DNA from: Marinobacter salexigens
GTDB lineage: Bacteria > Pseudomonadota > Gammaproteobacteria > Pseudomonadales > Oleiphilaceae
Direction of reading: 5' to 3'
Length of the DNA stretch: 64,000 bases
Assembly (NCBI RefSeq): GCF_002806945.1
Contig: NZ_NIHC01000007.1
Location: 124,001 to 188,000, forward strand
Each line of letters starts with the position of its first letter. The stretch's first letter is position 1. A program made the translations under genes and the position numbers. Below, one piece after another: positions 18,892 through 27,733 of this stretch. Under the pieces are notes generated by a model, which ran no database searches, was not told the DNA's origin, and saw only the letters and a list, made by a program, of their open reading frames with translations.

Positions 18892-20001
18892 TCAGAGATC
18901 CCTGCCGGGATAGATAGCCTCTTTCTGTTCGTCTGCATGCTTCTGGCGAGCAGCCAATGTTTCCGGCTGATTATCTGGTAACTGCCAACCTTGCAGGTTT
19001 TCTTCAATAAGTTGCACCAATGCTTCGATGTGACCAGGCGTCGCATTCAGTGCACTGATGTAACTGAAGCTGTCTCCACCAGCCTCCATAAAGTACCCGC
19101 GGTTTTCTTCGTCTATCTCTTCAATGGTTTCAAGGCAGTCAGATGAGAACCCCGGGCAAAACACATCGATTGACTTGACACCTTGACCGGGCAGCCCCTT
19201 GAGTGTTTCGTCTGTATAGGGTTTTAGCCACTCTTCTCTGCCGAAGCGAGACTGGAAGGTGGTCATGTAGTCCTCTTTTCCCAGTCCAAGCCTTTCAGCA
19301 AGCAGCCTTGAGGTTTTGTGGCACTCGCAATGGTAAGGGTCACCTTTGGTCAGGTATTTCAGAGGCACTCCATGATAGGAGAGTATCAACTTCTGGTTTC
19401 GCCCGTGGTTTTCCCAGTGATTTTCTATGTGGCGTGCCATAGCTTCGATATAGGGTGGATAATCCGGGTAGTGCGAAATGAAACGAAAATCAGGTAGCCA
19501 CCGACGCTTTGTGAAATCCTTGGCAATCGCATCGAAGGTGGATGCTGATGTGGAAGCAGAATACTGAGGGTAAAGGGGCAATACCAGAAGCTTTCTTACG
19601 CCTTGGTGTGCCATTTCATCAAGTACTCTTGGTACAGATGGGTTGCCGTAACGCATGGCAAACCCTACCACTATGTCAGTGCCATATTTCTTTTTAAGGA
19701 CCTCCTGAATGCCTTCAGCCTGCTTTGCCGTGTGAATTAGCAAAGGGGAGCCTTCAGGCTGCCATACACCTGCGTAGGCTGCTGCACTGCGTTTGGGGCG
19801 AATGCGTAATATGATACCGTGAAGAATTAGCCACCACAGAGGACGAGGTACTTCAACGACCCTGGGGTCTGCAAGAAACTCCCCGAGATAACGTCTTAAT
19901 GCTGAAGGGGTTGGGGCATCCGGGGTACCAAGGTTGGTTATCAGCACACCAATCCGTTCCGGCTGATTATGCCGAAAGTTCTCTGTACCTTTGTATTGCA
20001 T
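18892..20001 (-). CDS. hemH: ferrochelatase
   Basis: A 369-residue enzyme inserting Fe2+ into protoporphyrin IX, the last step of heme synthesis. Conserved features: GVLITNLGTPDAPTP near the N-terminus, the metal-site His in LILSYHGVPLKYL, and CPGFSSDCLETIEEID. The cysteine-containing YHCECHKTSRLL block is typical of gammaproteobacterial enzymes. It is monocistronic; the DUF442 gene lies upstream on the same strand with a 45-base gap. Confidence 0.96.
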   Translation of the reverse strand: MQYKGTENFRHNQPERIGVLITNLGTPDAPTPSALRRYLGEFLADPRVVEVPRPLWWLILHGIILRIRPKRSAAAYAGVWQPEGSPLLIHTAKQAEGIQEVLKKKYGTDIVVGFAMRYGNPSVPRVLDEMAHQGVRKLLVLPLYPQYSASTSASTFDAIAKDFTKRRWLPDFRFISHYPDYPPYIEAMARHIENHWENHGRNQKLILSYHGVPLKYLTKGDPYHCECHKTSRLLAERLGLGKEDYMTTFQSRFGREEWLKPYTDETLKGLPGQGVKSIDVFCPGFSSDCLETIEEIDEENRGYFMEAGGDSFSYISALNATPGHIEALVQLIEENLQGWQLPDNQPETLAARQKHADEQKEAIYPGRDL

Positions 20002-20046
20002 GGGGAGGTGGATCCTGAGCGTTGATCGTTGAAAGTTGAGCAGTAA

Positions 20047-20475
20047 TTACCGATTCCCGGACTGGTGAGCAATACGCGGGGCAAGACCGCTAATATCGTA
20101 TCCGGCGGCGCGCGCCTTGGTAAAAATCTCCTCAGCAGGAGTGTAGCGAGCAGCACTTAGTGCCCACAATACTGTGCACCGGGTTCCGCTTCTGCAAAAG
20201 GCCAATACGGGCTTTTCGGCATCTTGGATCATAGTGTTGAAACTATCAACGTCTGCGTCTGTGATGTTTCCCGATGCTACGGGCATGTATATCCAGTTCA
20301 CCCCGTTTTCCAGGGCCGCTGCTTCAATATCGGCCATGGCTGGCTGCCCGAATTCTTCCTGATCTGGCCGGTTAGCAACCAGAGTTTTGAACCCAAACCT
20401 GGCGATATTTGCCACATCAGCGTAAGTGATCTGGGGCGCTACAGAAATGTTGTCATCAATTTTTCGAATATCCAT
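20047..20475 (-). CDS. DUF442/TIGR01244 sulfurtransferase-phosphatase-like protein
   Basis: About 142 residues starting MDIRKIDDNISVAPQI. The PTP-like active loop is FCRSGTRCTVLWA. Domains of this family form the sulfurtransferase part of Blh, the persulfide dioxygenase fusion in BigR operons of Xylella and Agrobacterium. Here it stands alone without the metallo-hydrolase half. It directly follows a split YeeE/YedE transporter, which suits a role in sulfane sulfur handling. The start may instead be the ATG at 20487; the frame overlaps no further gene if 20475 is used. Confidence 0.83.
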   Translation of the reverse strand: MDIRKIDDNISVAPQITYADVANIARFGFKTLVANRPDQEEFGQPAMADIEAAALENGVNWIYMPVASGNITDADVDSFNTMIQDAEKPVLAFCRSGTRCTVLWALSAARYTPAEEIFTKARAAGYDISGLAPRIAHQSGNR

Positions 20476-20563
20476 GGGGCGGTTCATCTCCGGATTCAGT
20501 AAAGCAAACGACGCCATCATCTCACAGGTGATGGCGCCTGTCAGAATAGCAACCCTGTCCGGA

Positions 20564-21034
20564 TTACTCTTGTGCGGTGGTGCTCCAACCGCCTGTCGAT
20601 TTCTGCGTGGACGAACCTGCACGGGCACGTTCCACTAGCTCAAATAGTGCCATTCCGGCAATCATAGAGGCTGCAAACACGACGGATTTCATCTCCCCTG
20701 CGCCTATACCTACGAGGGCTGGGCCTGGACAGATCCCGGAAATCCCCCAACCAACACCAAACAACAAGCCTCCGATAATCAGGCGCTTGTCGATGCCGGA
20801 TTGCCCTTGCAACTTCATACTGAAGCCAAGGAAGGACAAGGTTCTTTTACGTGCGACAGCAAAAGCAAAAAGCCCAACGATAATAGCGCCGCCCATAACG
20901 AGAGCCAGTGATGGGTCCCAAGGGCCGGCAATATCAAGGAAGCCTAATACTTTTTCAGGGTTTGCCAACCCTGAGATAAGAAGCCCGAAGCCAAATAGCA
21001 GGCCAGAAAACAAGGATGCGAGAGCAGATTTCAT
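20564..21034 (-). CDS. YeeE/YedE family transporter, second half (DUF6691)
   Basis: A 156-residue membrane protein starting MKSALASLFSGLLFGFGLLI, with about four hydrophobic segments. The signature ISGICPGPALVGIGAGE fits the second partner of split YeeE/YedE transporters, a family that includes the thiosulfate importer TsuA. Cys in the GICPGPAL motif is equivalent to a conserved family cysteine. It starts four bases after its partner stops. The direction and substrate (thiosulfate or other sulfur species) cannot be told from sequence. Confidence 0.88.
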   Translation of the reverse strand: MKSALASLFSGLLFGFGLLISGLANPEKVLGFLDIAGPWDPSLALVMGGAIIVGLFAFAVARKRTLSFLGFSMKLQGQSGIDKRLIIGGLLFGVGWGISGICPGPALVGIGAGEMKSVVFAASMIAGMALFELVERARAGSSTQKSTGGWSTTAQE

Positions 21035-21038
21035 TGGA

Positions 21039-21476
21039 TTAAACTCCCAGCACGTGGCGGATAATGTAAACAGTGGTGAAGCCGGCAAACATAAAACTGA
21101 GAGTCGCTACCAATGAGCGAGGCGAGAGGCGTGACAAACCACATACCCCATGGCCACTCGTGCAACCAGAACCATATCGGGTGCCAACCCCAACGAGGAG
21201 ACCTGCCAAGACAAGAGCTGGGTAACCTGCCTGAATATTGATGGGTGGCAAACTTGCAACCAGCATCCAGACAATCGGTGCACCAATCAGTCCAGCGATA
21301 AAGGCAATGCGCCAGTTTATGTCGCCTGCAGACGGGGTCAGTAAACCGCCCAGAATGCCACTGATACCGGCAATCCTGCCATTCAGCAAAAGAAAACTCG
21401 CAGCTGCGAGGCCCACGAGTACGCCACCGATAAGAGCTGACCAGGGAGTAAAGTTACTCCAGGCAATTTCGATCAT
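21039..21476 (-). CDS. YeeE/YedE family transporter, first half
   Basis: A 145-residue membrane protein with the family hallmark [20 protein letters not shown], which holds two cysteines that in TsuA-type proteins contact the sulfur substrate. Four hydrophobic segments are seen. GGAGG lies eight bases before the ATG. First gene of a three-gene operon with its partner half and the DUF442 gene, and behind a perfect palindrome at 21506-21519. Confidence 0.9.
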   Translation of the reverse strand: MIEIAWSNFTPWSALIGGVLVGLAAASFLLLNGRIAGISGILGGLLTPSAGDINWRIAFIAGLIGAPIVWMLVASLPPINIQAGYPALVLAGLLVGVGTRYGSGCTSGHGVCGLSRLSPRSLVATLSFMFAGFTTVYIIRHVLGV

Positions 21477-21505
21477 TCAGTAAATCCTCCAATTCGAGAC
21501 ATCAG

Positions 21506-21519
21506 ATAGAATATTCTAT
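21506..21519. promoter_or_regulatory. 14-bp perfect palindrome before the YeeE operon
   Basis: ATAGAATATTCTAT is self-complementary and lies 30 bases before the YeeE start codon. In transcript direction it contains TAGAAT, a possible -10. The AT-rich palindrome suits an ArsR/BigR-type repressor, but no such regulator gene is in this window and the match to a known BigR site is not established. Confidence 0.5.
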
Positions 21520-21592
21520 TTACTCTTGAAAACTAAGCAGGCTTCAAAATCAGCGCCTTGGAATAAGCTTATAATCATGGGGTATAATACCC

Positions 21593-21765
21593 AAAAAAAA
21601 GCCCGGCGGGAATGCCGGGCAGAGGCGTGCGAGTAGTATCCATGAAAGGCTTCCATATAAACCGGTGTCAGCAGGGACTCCGGTTTAATCAAGTATTGAC
21701 TGTTTTTCGAACAGTTCAAGCTTGCGGCGACTCCCTATGGGAACATTTTTGCATATAAACCCCAC
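21593..21765 (-). ncRNA. candidate structured small RNA with intrinsic terminator
   Basis: Read leftward, the 396-base gap at 21477-21872 holds three hairpins in a row: TCCC-ATA-GGGA near 21739, AACTGTT-CGAAA-AACAGT near 21700, and AAACCGG with CCGGTTT around a 14-base loop near 21662-21690. A strong terminator follows (GCCCGGC/GCCGGGC at 21601-21620, then eight U's). No gene upstream on this strand ends here. At least four GGA triplets are present. A promoter is not clear; the 5' end is a guess. A frame across 21516-21719 reads through the terminator and is rejected. Confidence 0.45.
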
Positions 21766-21872
21766 CCTTATACTGCGGCTAGCTGCAATGCGGCTTTCAG
21801 GCCGACTGAAATTGTCTGTCAGCTGTAATACAATGATGAATTAGCGCCCTTTCTCTTCCCTGAGGTTGTTAC

Positions 21873-22289
21873 ATGTCTGATGAAAATGACAAGAAGCCGG
21901 AAAACGATCCGCAGCTGGCTGCGAAAATAAAGGACTCTGCCAGGCAGATCTGGCTAGCTGGCCTTGGAGCCTATACCAAGGCGGAGGAAGATACCGGTCG
22001 TTTTTTTGACCGCCTGGTTCAAGAAGGTGAGCAGCTGGAGAATAAAACTCGTGGCGCGGTTGAGAAACAAATTCGCTCTGTAGAAGATCGGGTTGAGGGC
22101 GTTCGGGAGCGGGCAACAGGCACTTGGGACAGGCTTGAGCATCTTTTTGATGAGCGTGTCTCCGGGGCATTGCGCAGGTTGGGTATTCATCGCAGGGAAG
22201 ATATCACAGCCTTGGAGCATAGAATTGAAGCGCTCGAAGCGGAGCTCTCACTGTTGCGGGACGGTCACCCCTCAGACGAAGAGGAATAA
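21873..22289 (+). CDS. phasin family protein
   Basis: A 138-residue helical protein resembling the PhaI/PhaF phasins that coat polyhydroxyalkanoate granules. The conserved segment is SARQIWLAGLGAYTKAEED, followed by FFDRLVQEGE. The C-terminal half includes a leucine-rich coiled coil (about 108-130). No histone-like AKPAA tail is seen. It is convergent with a PhaD-like regulator. No PHA synthase is in the window. Confidence 0.88.
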   Translation: MSDENDKKPENDPQLAAKIKDSARQIWLAGLGAYTKAEEDTGRFFDRLVQEGEQLENKTRGAVEKQIRSVEDRVEGVRERATGTWDRLEHLFDERVSGALRRLGIHRREDITALEHRIEALEAELSLLRDGHPSDEEE

Positions 22290-22296
22290 GGGCGCA

Positions 22297-22929
22297 TTAC
22301 ATCAGGTAATCCTGGCTAATCAGTTTCGCATGCTCCTGCACGCCAGGCGCGAAATAGGGCAGCATCAGGTGCATCATCTGATAAACGCCCCGACCGGGGT
22401 CCACTGACTCCCGGTCGTCCAGGTGCGAGAGCGTGTCATACGCACTCCAGTAACAGGCAGTCAGAGTGAGCTGTTCGCACAGTGAATCCAGATCATCTTC
22501 TTCAATGCTCATCATGCTCTGATTGCGCAAGCTTTCGCAGATGCTGCGAAAAGCCCCGGTTTTCTTCTTCAGAATCCGCTTGAAGCGCAACTGCAAACGT
22601 TCATGACGGGATAACACGTTGACCAGGTCCTGGTACAGAAACCGGTACCGCGCCACCGCTTCAAACAGCATATGCAGGAAGAAACTCTGTTGATCCAGGC
22701 TGATATCCACGTCTTCCGGAACACTGAGCAAATCCAGCATTTCGGCTTCAAATCCTGTAAACAGCTCCTCGACGATATCGCCCTTGCTCTTGAAGTGGTA
22801 GTACAAGTTGCCGGGGCTGATATCCAGCTCATCCGAGATCAGCAAGGTGGTTACATTGGGCTCGCCCAAGCTGTTGAATAACGACAGGCTGGCATTGAGT
22901 ATCCGGTCTCGGGTTTTTATTTTTGGCAT
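22297..22929 (-). CDS. TetR family regulator, PhaD-like
   Basis: A 210-residue regulator. The N-terminal helix-turn-helix (TRDRILNASLSLFNSLGEPN, then SDELDISPGNLYYHFKSKGD) closely follows Pseudomonas PhaD, which activates phasin and PHA genes. The ligand domain has FLYQDLVNVL, also typical of PhaD. Placed beside a phasin, a role in granule gene control is likely. The specific operator is unknown. Confidence 0.85.
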   Translation of the reverse strand: MPKIKTRDRILNASLSLFNSLGEPNVTTLLISDELDISPGNLYYHFKSKGDIVEELFTGFEAEMLDLLSVPEDVDISLDQQSFFLHMLFEAVARYRFLYQDLVNVLSRHERLQLRFKRILKKKTGAFRSICESLRNQSMMSIEEDDLDSLCEQLTLTACYWSAYDTLSHLDDRESVDPGRGVYQMMHLMLPYFAPGVQEHAKLISQDYLM

Positions 22930-22947
22930 ATCAGGCCCGGTCAGAAT

Positions 22948-23760
22948 TCAGAGGTCAAAGGTTGCCCAAACCGGGCAGTGATCAGATGGCCGTTCCATCC
23001 CACGGAAATCGTAAGATACGCCAGCTTCCTTTGCTTTCGTTAACAGACCATCACTGGCCATGATCAGGTCGATGCGCAGCCCTCTTTTAGGCTCCCGCTC
23101 AAACCCTTTGCTGCGGTAATCAAACCAACTGAACGTTTGTGCTTCATCCGGATGCAGGTGGCGAAACACGTCGGTATAGCCGCGGGCCTCAACCTGTGCC
23201 AGCCATTCCCGCTCTTCCGGCAGGAACGAGCATTTGCCCGTGCGTAGCCATCGTTTGGCGTTATCCGGGCCAATGCCGATGTCTTTGTCGGTGGGGGAGA
23301 TATTCATGTCCCCCATAATTACCACGTGGCCATCCCGGTCGTTAAGCTCGTCCAGATACGCCATCAAGTCGGCGTAAAACTTTTCTTTGGCTGGAAACTT
23401 GATCGGGTGGGAGCGGCTTTCTCCCTGGGGGAAATATCCGTTGAGAACGGTGAGTTTTTTTCCGTTGATGGTGAACTGGCCGGTAATCATTCGACGCTGG
23501 GCGTCTTCGTCATCCCCCGGGTAACCTTTCTCAACCTGGTCAGGCTCCATGCGGGAAAGCAAGGCTACACCGTAGTGGGTTTTCTGGCCGTGGAAATGCA
23601 CGTGATAACCCAGTTCGCGAATGGCCTCTACCGGGAACTCTTCATCTCTTACCTTGGTTTCCTGAAGGCCGATAAAATCCGGGTTATGGCTTTCGACCAG
23701 GGCTTCCAGCTGGTGCAGGCGGGTACGAATACTATTCACGTTGAAAGACACAAACATCAT
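22948..23760 (-). CDS. xthA: exodeoxyribonuclease III
   Basis: About 270 residues. AP endonuclease and 3'-exonuclease of base-excision repair. Conserved EEP-family motifs are in order: [16 protein letters not shown] (metal Glu), [10 protein letters not shown] (catalytic Asp and Asn) and the end [10 protein letters not shown] (catalytic His). The start at 23760 is the natural N-terminus MMFVSFNV; the frame extends upstream without conservation. Confidence 0.95.
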   Translation of the reverse strand: MMFVSFNVNSIRTRLHQLEALVESHNPDFIGLQETKVRDEEFPVEAIRELGYHVHFHGQKTHYGVALLSRMEPDQVEKGYPGDDEDAQRRMITGQFTINGKKLTVLNGYFPQGESRSHPIKFPAKEKFYADLMAYLDELNDRDGHVVIMGDMNISPTDKDIGIGPDNAKRWLRTGKCSFLPEEREWLAQVEARGYTDVFRHLHPDEAQTFSWFDYRSKGFEREPKRGLRIDLIMASDGLLTKAKEAGVSYDFRGMERPSDHCPVWATFDL

Positions 23761-23860
23761 GGCAAAAAAACTCTCCGGCGTTGGTTGCCGCAGGAGTTTA
23801 ACACATTCAAACCGGTGCACCCTTGTCCACAATGGCCCTCTTCAGAGGGCTATGAAGTGA

Positions 23861-25135
23861 TCATACACTCGAGATGTTTTGCCGCTTGTTGCCGGGTTTG
23901 GCGAATACCAGCTGTGATACGCCGATAGCCCGCTCGCTGAACCCTGCTTCGCAGTAGGCGAAATAGAAGTGCCAGAGTTTGCGGAAGGCCTGGTCGTAGC
24001 CCATGGCTTCAAGGGCTTCACTACTGGCCATAAAGCGGGTACACCAATCCCGGAGCGTGCGGGCATAATGAAAACCAGTATCTTCCGAATGAGTCAGAAC
24101 CAGATTGGACTGGTCGCGCACCGATTCCAGAATGGCTCCGAAGGATGGAATAAAGCTCCCAGGGAAAATAAAGCGCTGGATAAAGTCGACGTTCTTCAGA
24201 GCGCGCTCGTAACGCTGTTCCGGCATGTTGATGGCCTGAATCAGGGCCAGGCCATCTGATTTCAGCAAGGCGTTAATTTGGCTGAAATAGCTGTCGAGAT
24301 ATTGTGGCCCAACGGCCTCAATCATTTCTATGGAAACCAGCTTGTCGAATTGGCCTGCCAGGTCACGATAATCATCGAAGAGCAGGGTGATTTTGTCGTT
24401 CAGGCCTTCGCTGCGAACCCGCTCCCGGGCAAGCTCCAACTGTTCTTTGGATATTGTGGTGGTGGTCACATGGCAGCCATAATGTTTGGCAGCATGAATA
24501 GCAAAGCCACCCCAGCCGGTGCCTATCTCGATCACCCGGTCACCGGGCTGCAAGTCCAGTTTTTTACAGATGGTGTCCAGCTTGTGAACGGCAGCTTCTT
24601 CCAGTGTTGATTCCTCGCTGGGATAAATTGCCGAGGAATACATCATGGTGGGATCGAGGAAGGTTTCGAACAAATCGTTGCCCAGATCGTAATGGGCGCT
24701 GATGTTCTTTCTGGAGCCGTCTTTTGTGTTGCGGTTGAGCCAGTGCAACCCCTTCAACGCAGGTTTGGTGACCCAGCTGAACTTGTCTTCGAACTCGTTC
24801 ATCCGGTCTATATTGCGGGTGAAGAACCGGAGCAGGGCAACAAGATCCGGTGAAGACCAGTCTCCCGCTACATAGGCTTCAGCCGCGCCGACACTCCCGC
24901 CGGTGAGCAGGTCACGCCAGGTGCTTTGGTGGTGAATAATCAACTCGGCAGGAGCGTGCTCAGGGCTACCATCGCCAAACACCAGGTCGTCCATGCCGGC
25001 TTCACGAATGGTGAGAGAGCCTTCTCCCAATTGCTTCAGCTGCTGGATAACCAGATGGCGGGCGACCCGGCTCGCCAGGGAGGTGCTTGCCTGAGAGCTG
25101 GCGGTGGTATTGGCCGACGTGTTTATGTTCTCCAT
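23861..25135 (-). CDS. cyclopropane-fatty-acyl-phospholipid synthase family methyltransferase
   Basis: A 424-residue Cfa family enzyme. An N-terminal lipid-binding region (to about 110) precedes the SAM-binding fold with VIEIGTGWGGFAIHAAKHYG, and then the family signature PQYLDSYFSQINALLKSDG and FIFPGSFIPS. It methylates the double bond of phospholipid acyl chains, giving cyclopropane or methyl-branched products. Last in a five-gene operon, overlapping DUF1365 by 13 bases. The company of a desaturase and FAD oxidoreductase means the product could be other than a simple cyclopropane, for example a methylated or furan fatty acid as known in Rhodobacter. Confidence 0.92.
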   Translation of the reverse strand: MENINTSANTTASSQASTSLASRVARHLVIQQLKQLGEGSLTIREAGMDDLVFGDGSPEHAPAELIIHHQSTWRDLLTGGSVGAAEAYVAGDWSSPDLVALLRFFTRNIDRMNEFEDKFSWVTKPALKGLHWLNRNTKDGSRKNISAHYDLGNDLFETFLDPTMMYSSAIYPSEESTLEEAAVHKLDTICKKLDLQPGDRVIEIGTGWGGFAIHAAKHYGCHVTTTTISKEQLELARERVRSEGLNDKITLLFDDYRDLAGQFDKLVSIEMIEAVGPQYLDSYFSQINALLKSDGLALIQAINMPEQRYERALKNVDFIQRFIFPGSFIPSFGAILESVRDQSNLVLTHSEDTGFHYARTLRDWCTRFMASSEALEAMGYDQAFRKLWHFYFAYCEAGFSERAIGVSQLVFAKPGNKRQNISSV

Positions 25136-26007
25136 GAGCTTACCTTTCCTCGAGTCTTGTTTGCGTCGTCTGCGCTTGTCACATCGACACCCTTATCGGT
25201 ATTCCCCAACCTGTGGGCAGGGTCGCCGTCAGCGAGTTTGTCCGGGTGGGTGTAGAAGGGCGCACCCTTGAGTTTCAACTTCAGCGCGTGCCAGTAGATA
25301 CCCGCCGCAACCTTGAATGCTTCCACCGGGAACTGGCGCAGACTTTTATGGAGGGTTTTACGTGTGAGAGGGGTTCTCTGGACTACCAGGGTGGCATCAA
25401 AATGTTTTTTGCCTTCTTCCAGCACGTTCATGTGGATTCTCAGCTCCGGCCCGCGAAAGCTGAATGTCCACTCGTAATGCTGCGCCATGGCGTTGAAGGG
25501 AGATACATGAAAACGCTTGGTAAACCCGAACTGTTCCGTGCGCCAGCCTGCAGAATTGGGCTCGCTGCCTGTGGTTTCCAGGCAATACACGTGGCGTTCA
25601 TGCCAGGGGGTGTTAGTAATCTGCGCCATGATCACAGCAGGAACATCGCCGTTGGCGCCACTTTCACCAGCTCGATAGCAAAAGTAAAAACTCACCGGGT
25701 TGAATATGTAGCCGGCGTAGCGGGGGTGGGTAATCAGCTCCACCGTGCCGTCAGGGAACCAGCCTGTTGCCGTTTGCACCTGATCCCGAACGGCTTGGGA
25801 CAGATCATCCGCTTCGGGGTGGAAATAGTCTTTGCGCTTGAGAGACATCCAGTTGAAGCGCTCAAGTGAAAAGAAAGGGCTTACCTGGGTGACCTGGTGC
25901 CATTCATCCGTATCCAAGGCCAGCATGCCGGTGTGGTACTCAAACTCGTGCCGAACCGGATACAAGCGCCTATGCCGGATTGAGCCATGCAACCATTGGC
26001 TGGCCAT
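25123..26007 (-). CDS. DUF1365 protein
   Basis: A 294-residue protein that nearly always accompanies Cfa-type enzymes and FAD oxidoreductases. The start GSIRHRRLYPVRHEFEY and the segment AGYIFNPVSFYFCYR are family hallmarks. The C-terminus is basic and likely membrane associated. Biochemical role unknown; lipid modification is inferred from the conserved neighbourhood. Starts two bases after the preceding gene. Confidence 0.9.
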   Translation of the reverse strand: MASQWLHGSIRHRRLYPVRHEFEYHTGMLALDTDEWHQVTQVSPFFSLERFNWMSLKRKDYFHPEADDLSQAVRDQVQTATGWFPDGTVELITHPRYAGYIFNPVSFYFCYRAGESGANGDVPAVIMAQITNTPWHERHVYCLETTGSEPNSAGWRTEQFGFTKRFHVSPFNAMAQHYEWTFSFRGPELRIHMNVLEEGKKHFDATLVVQRTPLTRKTLHKSLRQFPVEAFKVAAGIYWHALKLKLKGAPFYTHPDKLADGDPAHRLGNTDKGVDVTSADDANKTRGKVSSWRT

Positions 26008-26009
26008 AA

Positions 26010-27269
26010 TCAGAGCTCCATTCCAAAATCACCCGTAACCCGCAGGGCACTGCGCACGCCATCTTCATGGAAACCATTGAACCAGTATGCGCCGCAGTAG
26101 TGGGTTCGGTTTTTGTTGCCAATTTCGGTGTAGCGCTCCTGGGCCTGAACAGCATCGAGCGTAAATACGGGATGGGCATAGTTGAAGCGCTTGATCACCT
26201 TATCCTGTGCGATGTCATGACTGCGATTCAGGGTGACGCAGAAAACCTCTGGGGCCTGGTGGAAATTCTGCAGAATGTTCATGTTATAGGTGACTGAAAC
26301 CGGTTCAGTGCTGTGTTTCGGGATGAAATAATTCCAGGCGGCCCAGGCTCTTTGATTGCTCGGGAGCACGCTGCTGTCAGTGTGCAGAACCACATCGTTT
26401 TTCTGATAGGGAATAGCCCCAAGAATGTCTCTCTCCTGATCGCTGGGGTCGGTCAGCATCTCGAGTGCCTGATCGCTATGGCAGGCGAATATGACCTGAT
26501 CAAACTCATGGGCCTGGCCTTCTGCCGTTACCGTAACGCCGCTTTCACTGCGGCTGACAGCTTGTACGGGCGTGTTGAGGCGTGTGCAGTCCCCAAGTCG
26601 ATTCATCATTGCCTTCACGTACTGGGCAGAGCCACCGGAAATAACACGCCAGGTGGGGCGATCATCCACTGACAGCATGCCGTGGTTGTTAAAGAACTGC
26701 AGGAAGAAACGTATCGGGAACTGTTCCAGCACAATCTCCGGCGCTGACCAGATAGCAGCCCCCATGGGCACGATGTAGTAGTTCCGGAAATAGCGGGAGT
26801 AGCCATTGCGGTTCAGGTACGCGCCGAGAGTCTCGGTGCTTTCGATCTTTCCAGCCGTCATATCGGCACGGGTTTCTTTATTGAACCGGAGAATCTCACG
26901 AACCATATTCAGGAATCGCAAATTGAGCAGGTTTTTACGTTGGGCGAACAGCGTATTCAGGCTGGTGCCGTTGTATTGCAGGCCGGTGGTGGTGCTGTCC
27001 ACACTGAAGCTCATGTCGCTGACTTCCGAAGGCACACCCAAGCGCTCCATCAAGCGCATGAAATTCGGGTAGGTCCAGTCGTTGAACACAATAAAGCCGG
27101 TATTTACCGGCCAGGTGCGGCCGCCCGCTTCTACGTATTCAGTGTTGGTGTGGCCGCCGGCATAATCGCCGGCTTCAAAAATCTCAACATCGTGTTTTTC
27201 TGCCAGAAGCCATGCAGCAGTGAGGCCGGATACCCCGGCTCCTATCACTGCAATACGCTGATTCCTCAT
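26010..27269 (-). CDS. FAD-dependent oxidoreductase (amine oxidase fold)
   Basis: A 419-residue flavoenzyme with the N-terminal dinucleotide site RIAVIGAGVSGLTAAWLLAE and the second motif EAGDYAGGHTNT. The C-terminal FAD contact is near HYCGAYWFNGFHEDGVRSAL. This type sits next to DUF1365 and Cfa in many bacteria, where it is presumed to act on a fatty acyl intermediate. Its start overlaps the NTF2-like gene by four bases (ATGA). Confidence 0.9.
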   Translation of the reverse strand: MRNQRIAVIGAGVSGLTAAWLLAEKHDVEIFEAGDYAGGHTNTEYVEAGGRTWPVNTGFIVFNDWTYPNFMRLMERLGVPSEVSDMSFSVDSTTTGLQYNGTSLNTLFAQRKNLLNLRFLNMVREILRFNKETRADMTAGKIESTETLGAYLNRNGYSRYFRNYYIVPMGAAIWSAPEIVLEQFPIRFFLQFFNNHGMLSVDDRPTWRVISGGSAQYVKAMMNRLGDCTRLNTPVQAVSRSESGVTVTAEGQAHEFDQVIFACHSDQALEMLTDPSDQERDILGAIPYQKNDVVLHTDSSVLPSNQRAWAAWNYFIPKHSTEPVSVTYNMNILQNFHQAPEVFCVTLNRSHDIAQDKVIKRFNYAHPVFTLDAVQAQERYTEIGNKNRTHYCGAYWFNGFHEDGVRSALRVTGDFGMEL

Positions 27270-27733
27270 CCTGCATAACCTTTCACCCAGCGAATAACAC
27301 CGCCGATCACCGGCAGATTCTCATACAGCAGTTGCCCGGCATCGAAATAATCCCGGTGGTAACAAATCTTGCCGCATTTCACCGCCACATGGCTGATGCC
27401 TGCTACCTGTATCTCTTTGCCGCCGCGAATGCGTCTATGGCGCAAATGCATCACCCAGGGAATAGTGGCAGAGCTGTCCTGAATGATGGCCTTCTCAAAT
27501 ACAAAGTGGCACGAAACAACGTTGGAGTAGGCGCCGGCAAAGTAATGGGTTAGCTCATCAAGACCCTCTACAGAGCCAAGAGGGTCCTGAAACTGTATGT
27601 CTTCGCTGTACACAGCAGGCAGTTTATTCAGATTACCCTTGTCGAGTTGGTTAAACAGGGTCTTGAATCGCTCTAATGTTGCGGGCACTGCAGAGTCAGA
27701 CTGACCCACTTCAATGATCGGGGTGCGTGTCAC
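27266..27733 (-). CDS. NTF2-like (SnoaL fold) protein
   Basis: A 155-residue protein with a cone-shaped SnoaL/NTF2 fold, suggested by FKTLFNQLDKGNLNKLPAVY, FQDPLGSVEGLDEL and HYFAGAYSNV. Such domains bind small hydrophobic ligands or act as isomerase or cyclase. It overlaps both operon neighbours by four bases, so it is a dedicated partner of the lipid cluster. Confidence 0.85.
   Translation of the reverse strand: MTRTPIIEVGQSDSAVPATLERFKTLFNQLDKGNLNKLPAVYSEDIQFQDPLGSVEGLDELTHYFAGAYSNVVSCHFVFEKAIIQDSSATIPWVMHLRHRRIRGGKEIQVAGISHVAVKCGKICYHRDYFDAGQLLYENLPVIGGVIRWVKGYAG

Noticed and set aside
21516..21719. 67-codon minus-strand frame
   Set aside because: It reads through a clear terminator and the operon palindrome; better explained by an RNA element.
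23326..23928. 200-codon frame antisense to xthA
   Set aside because: Antisense to conserved ExoIII motifs.
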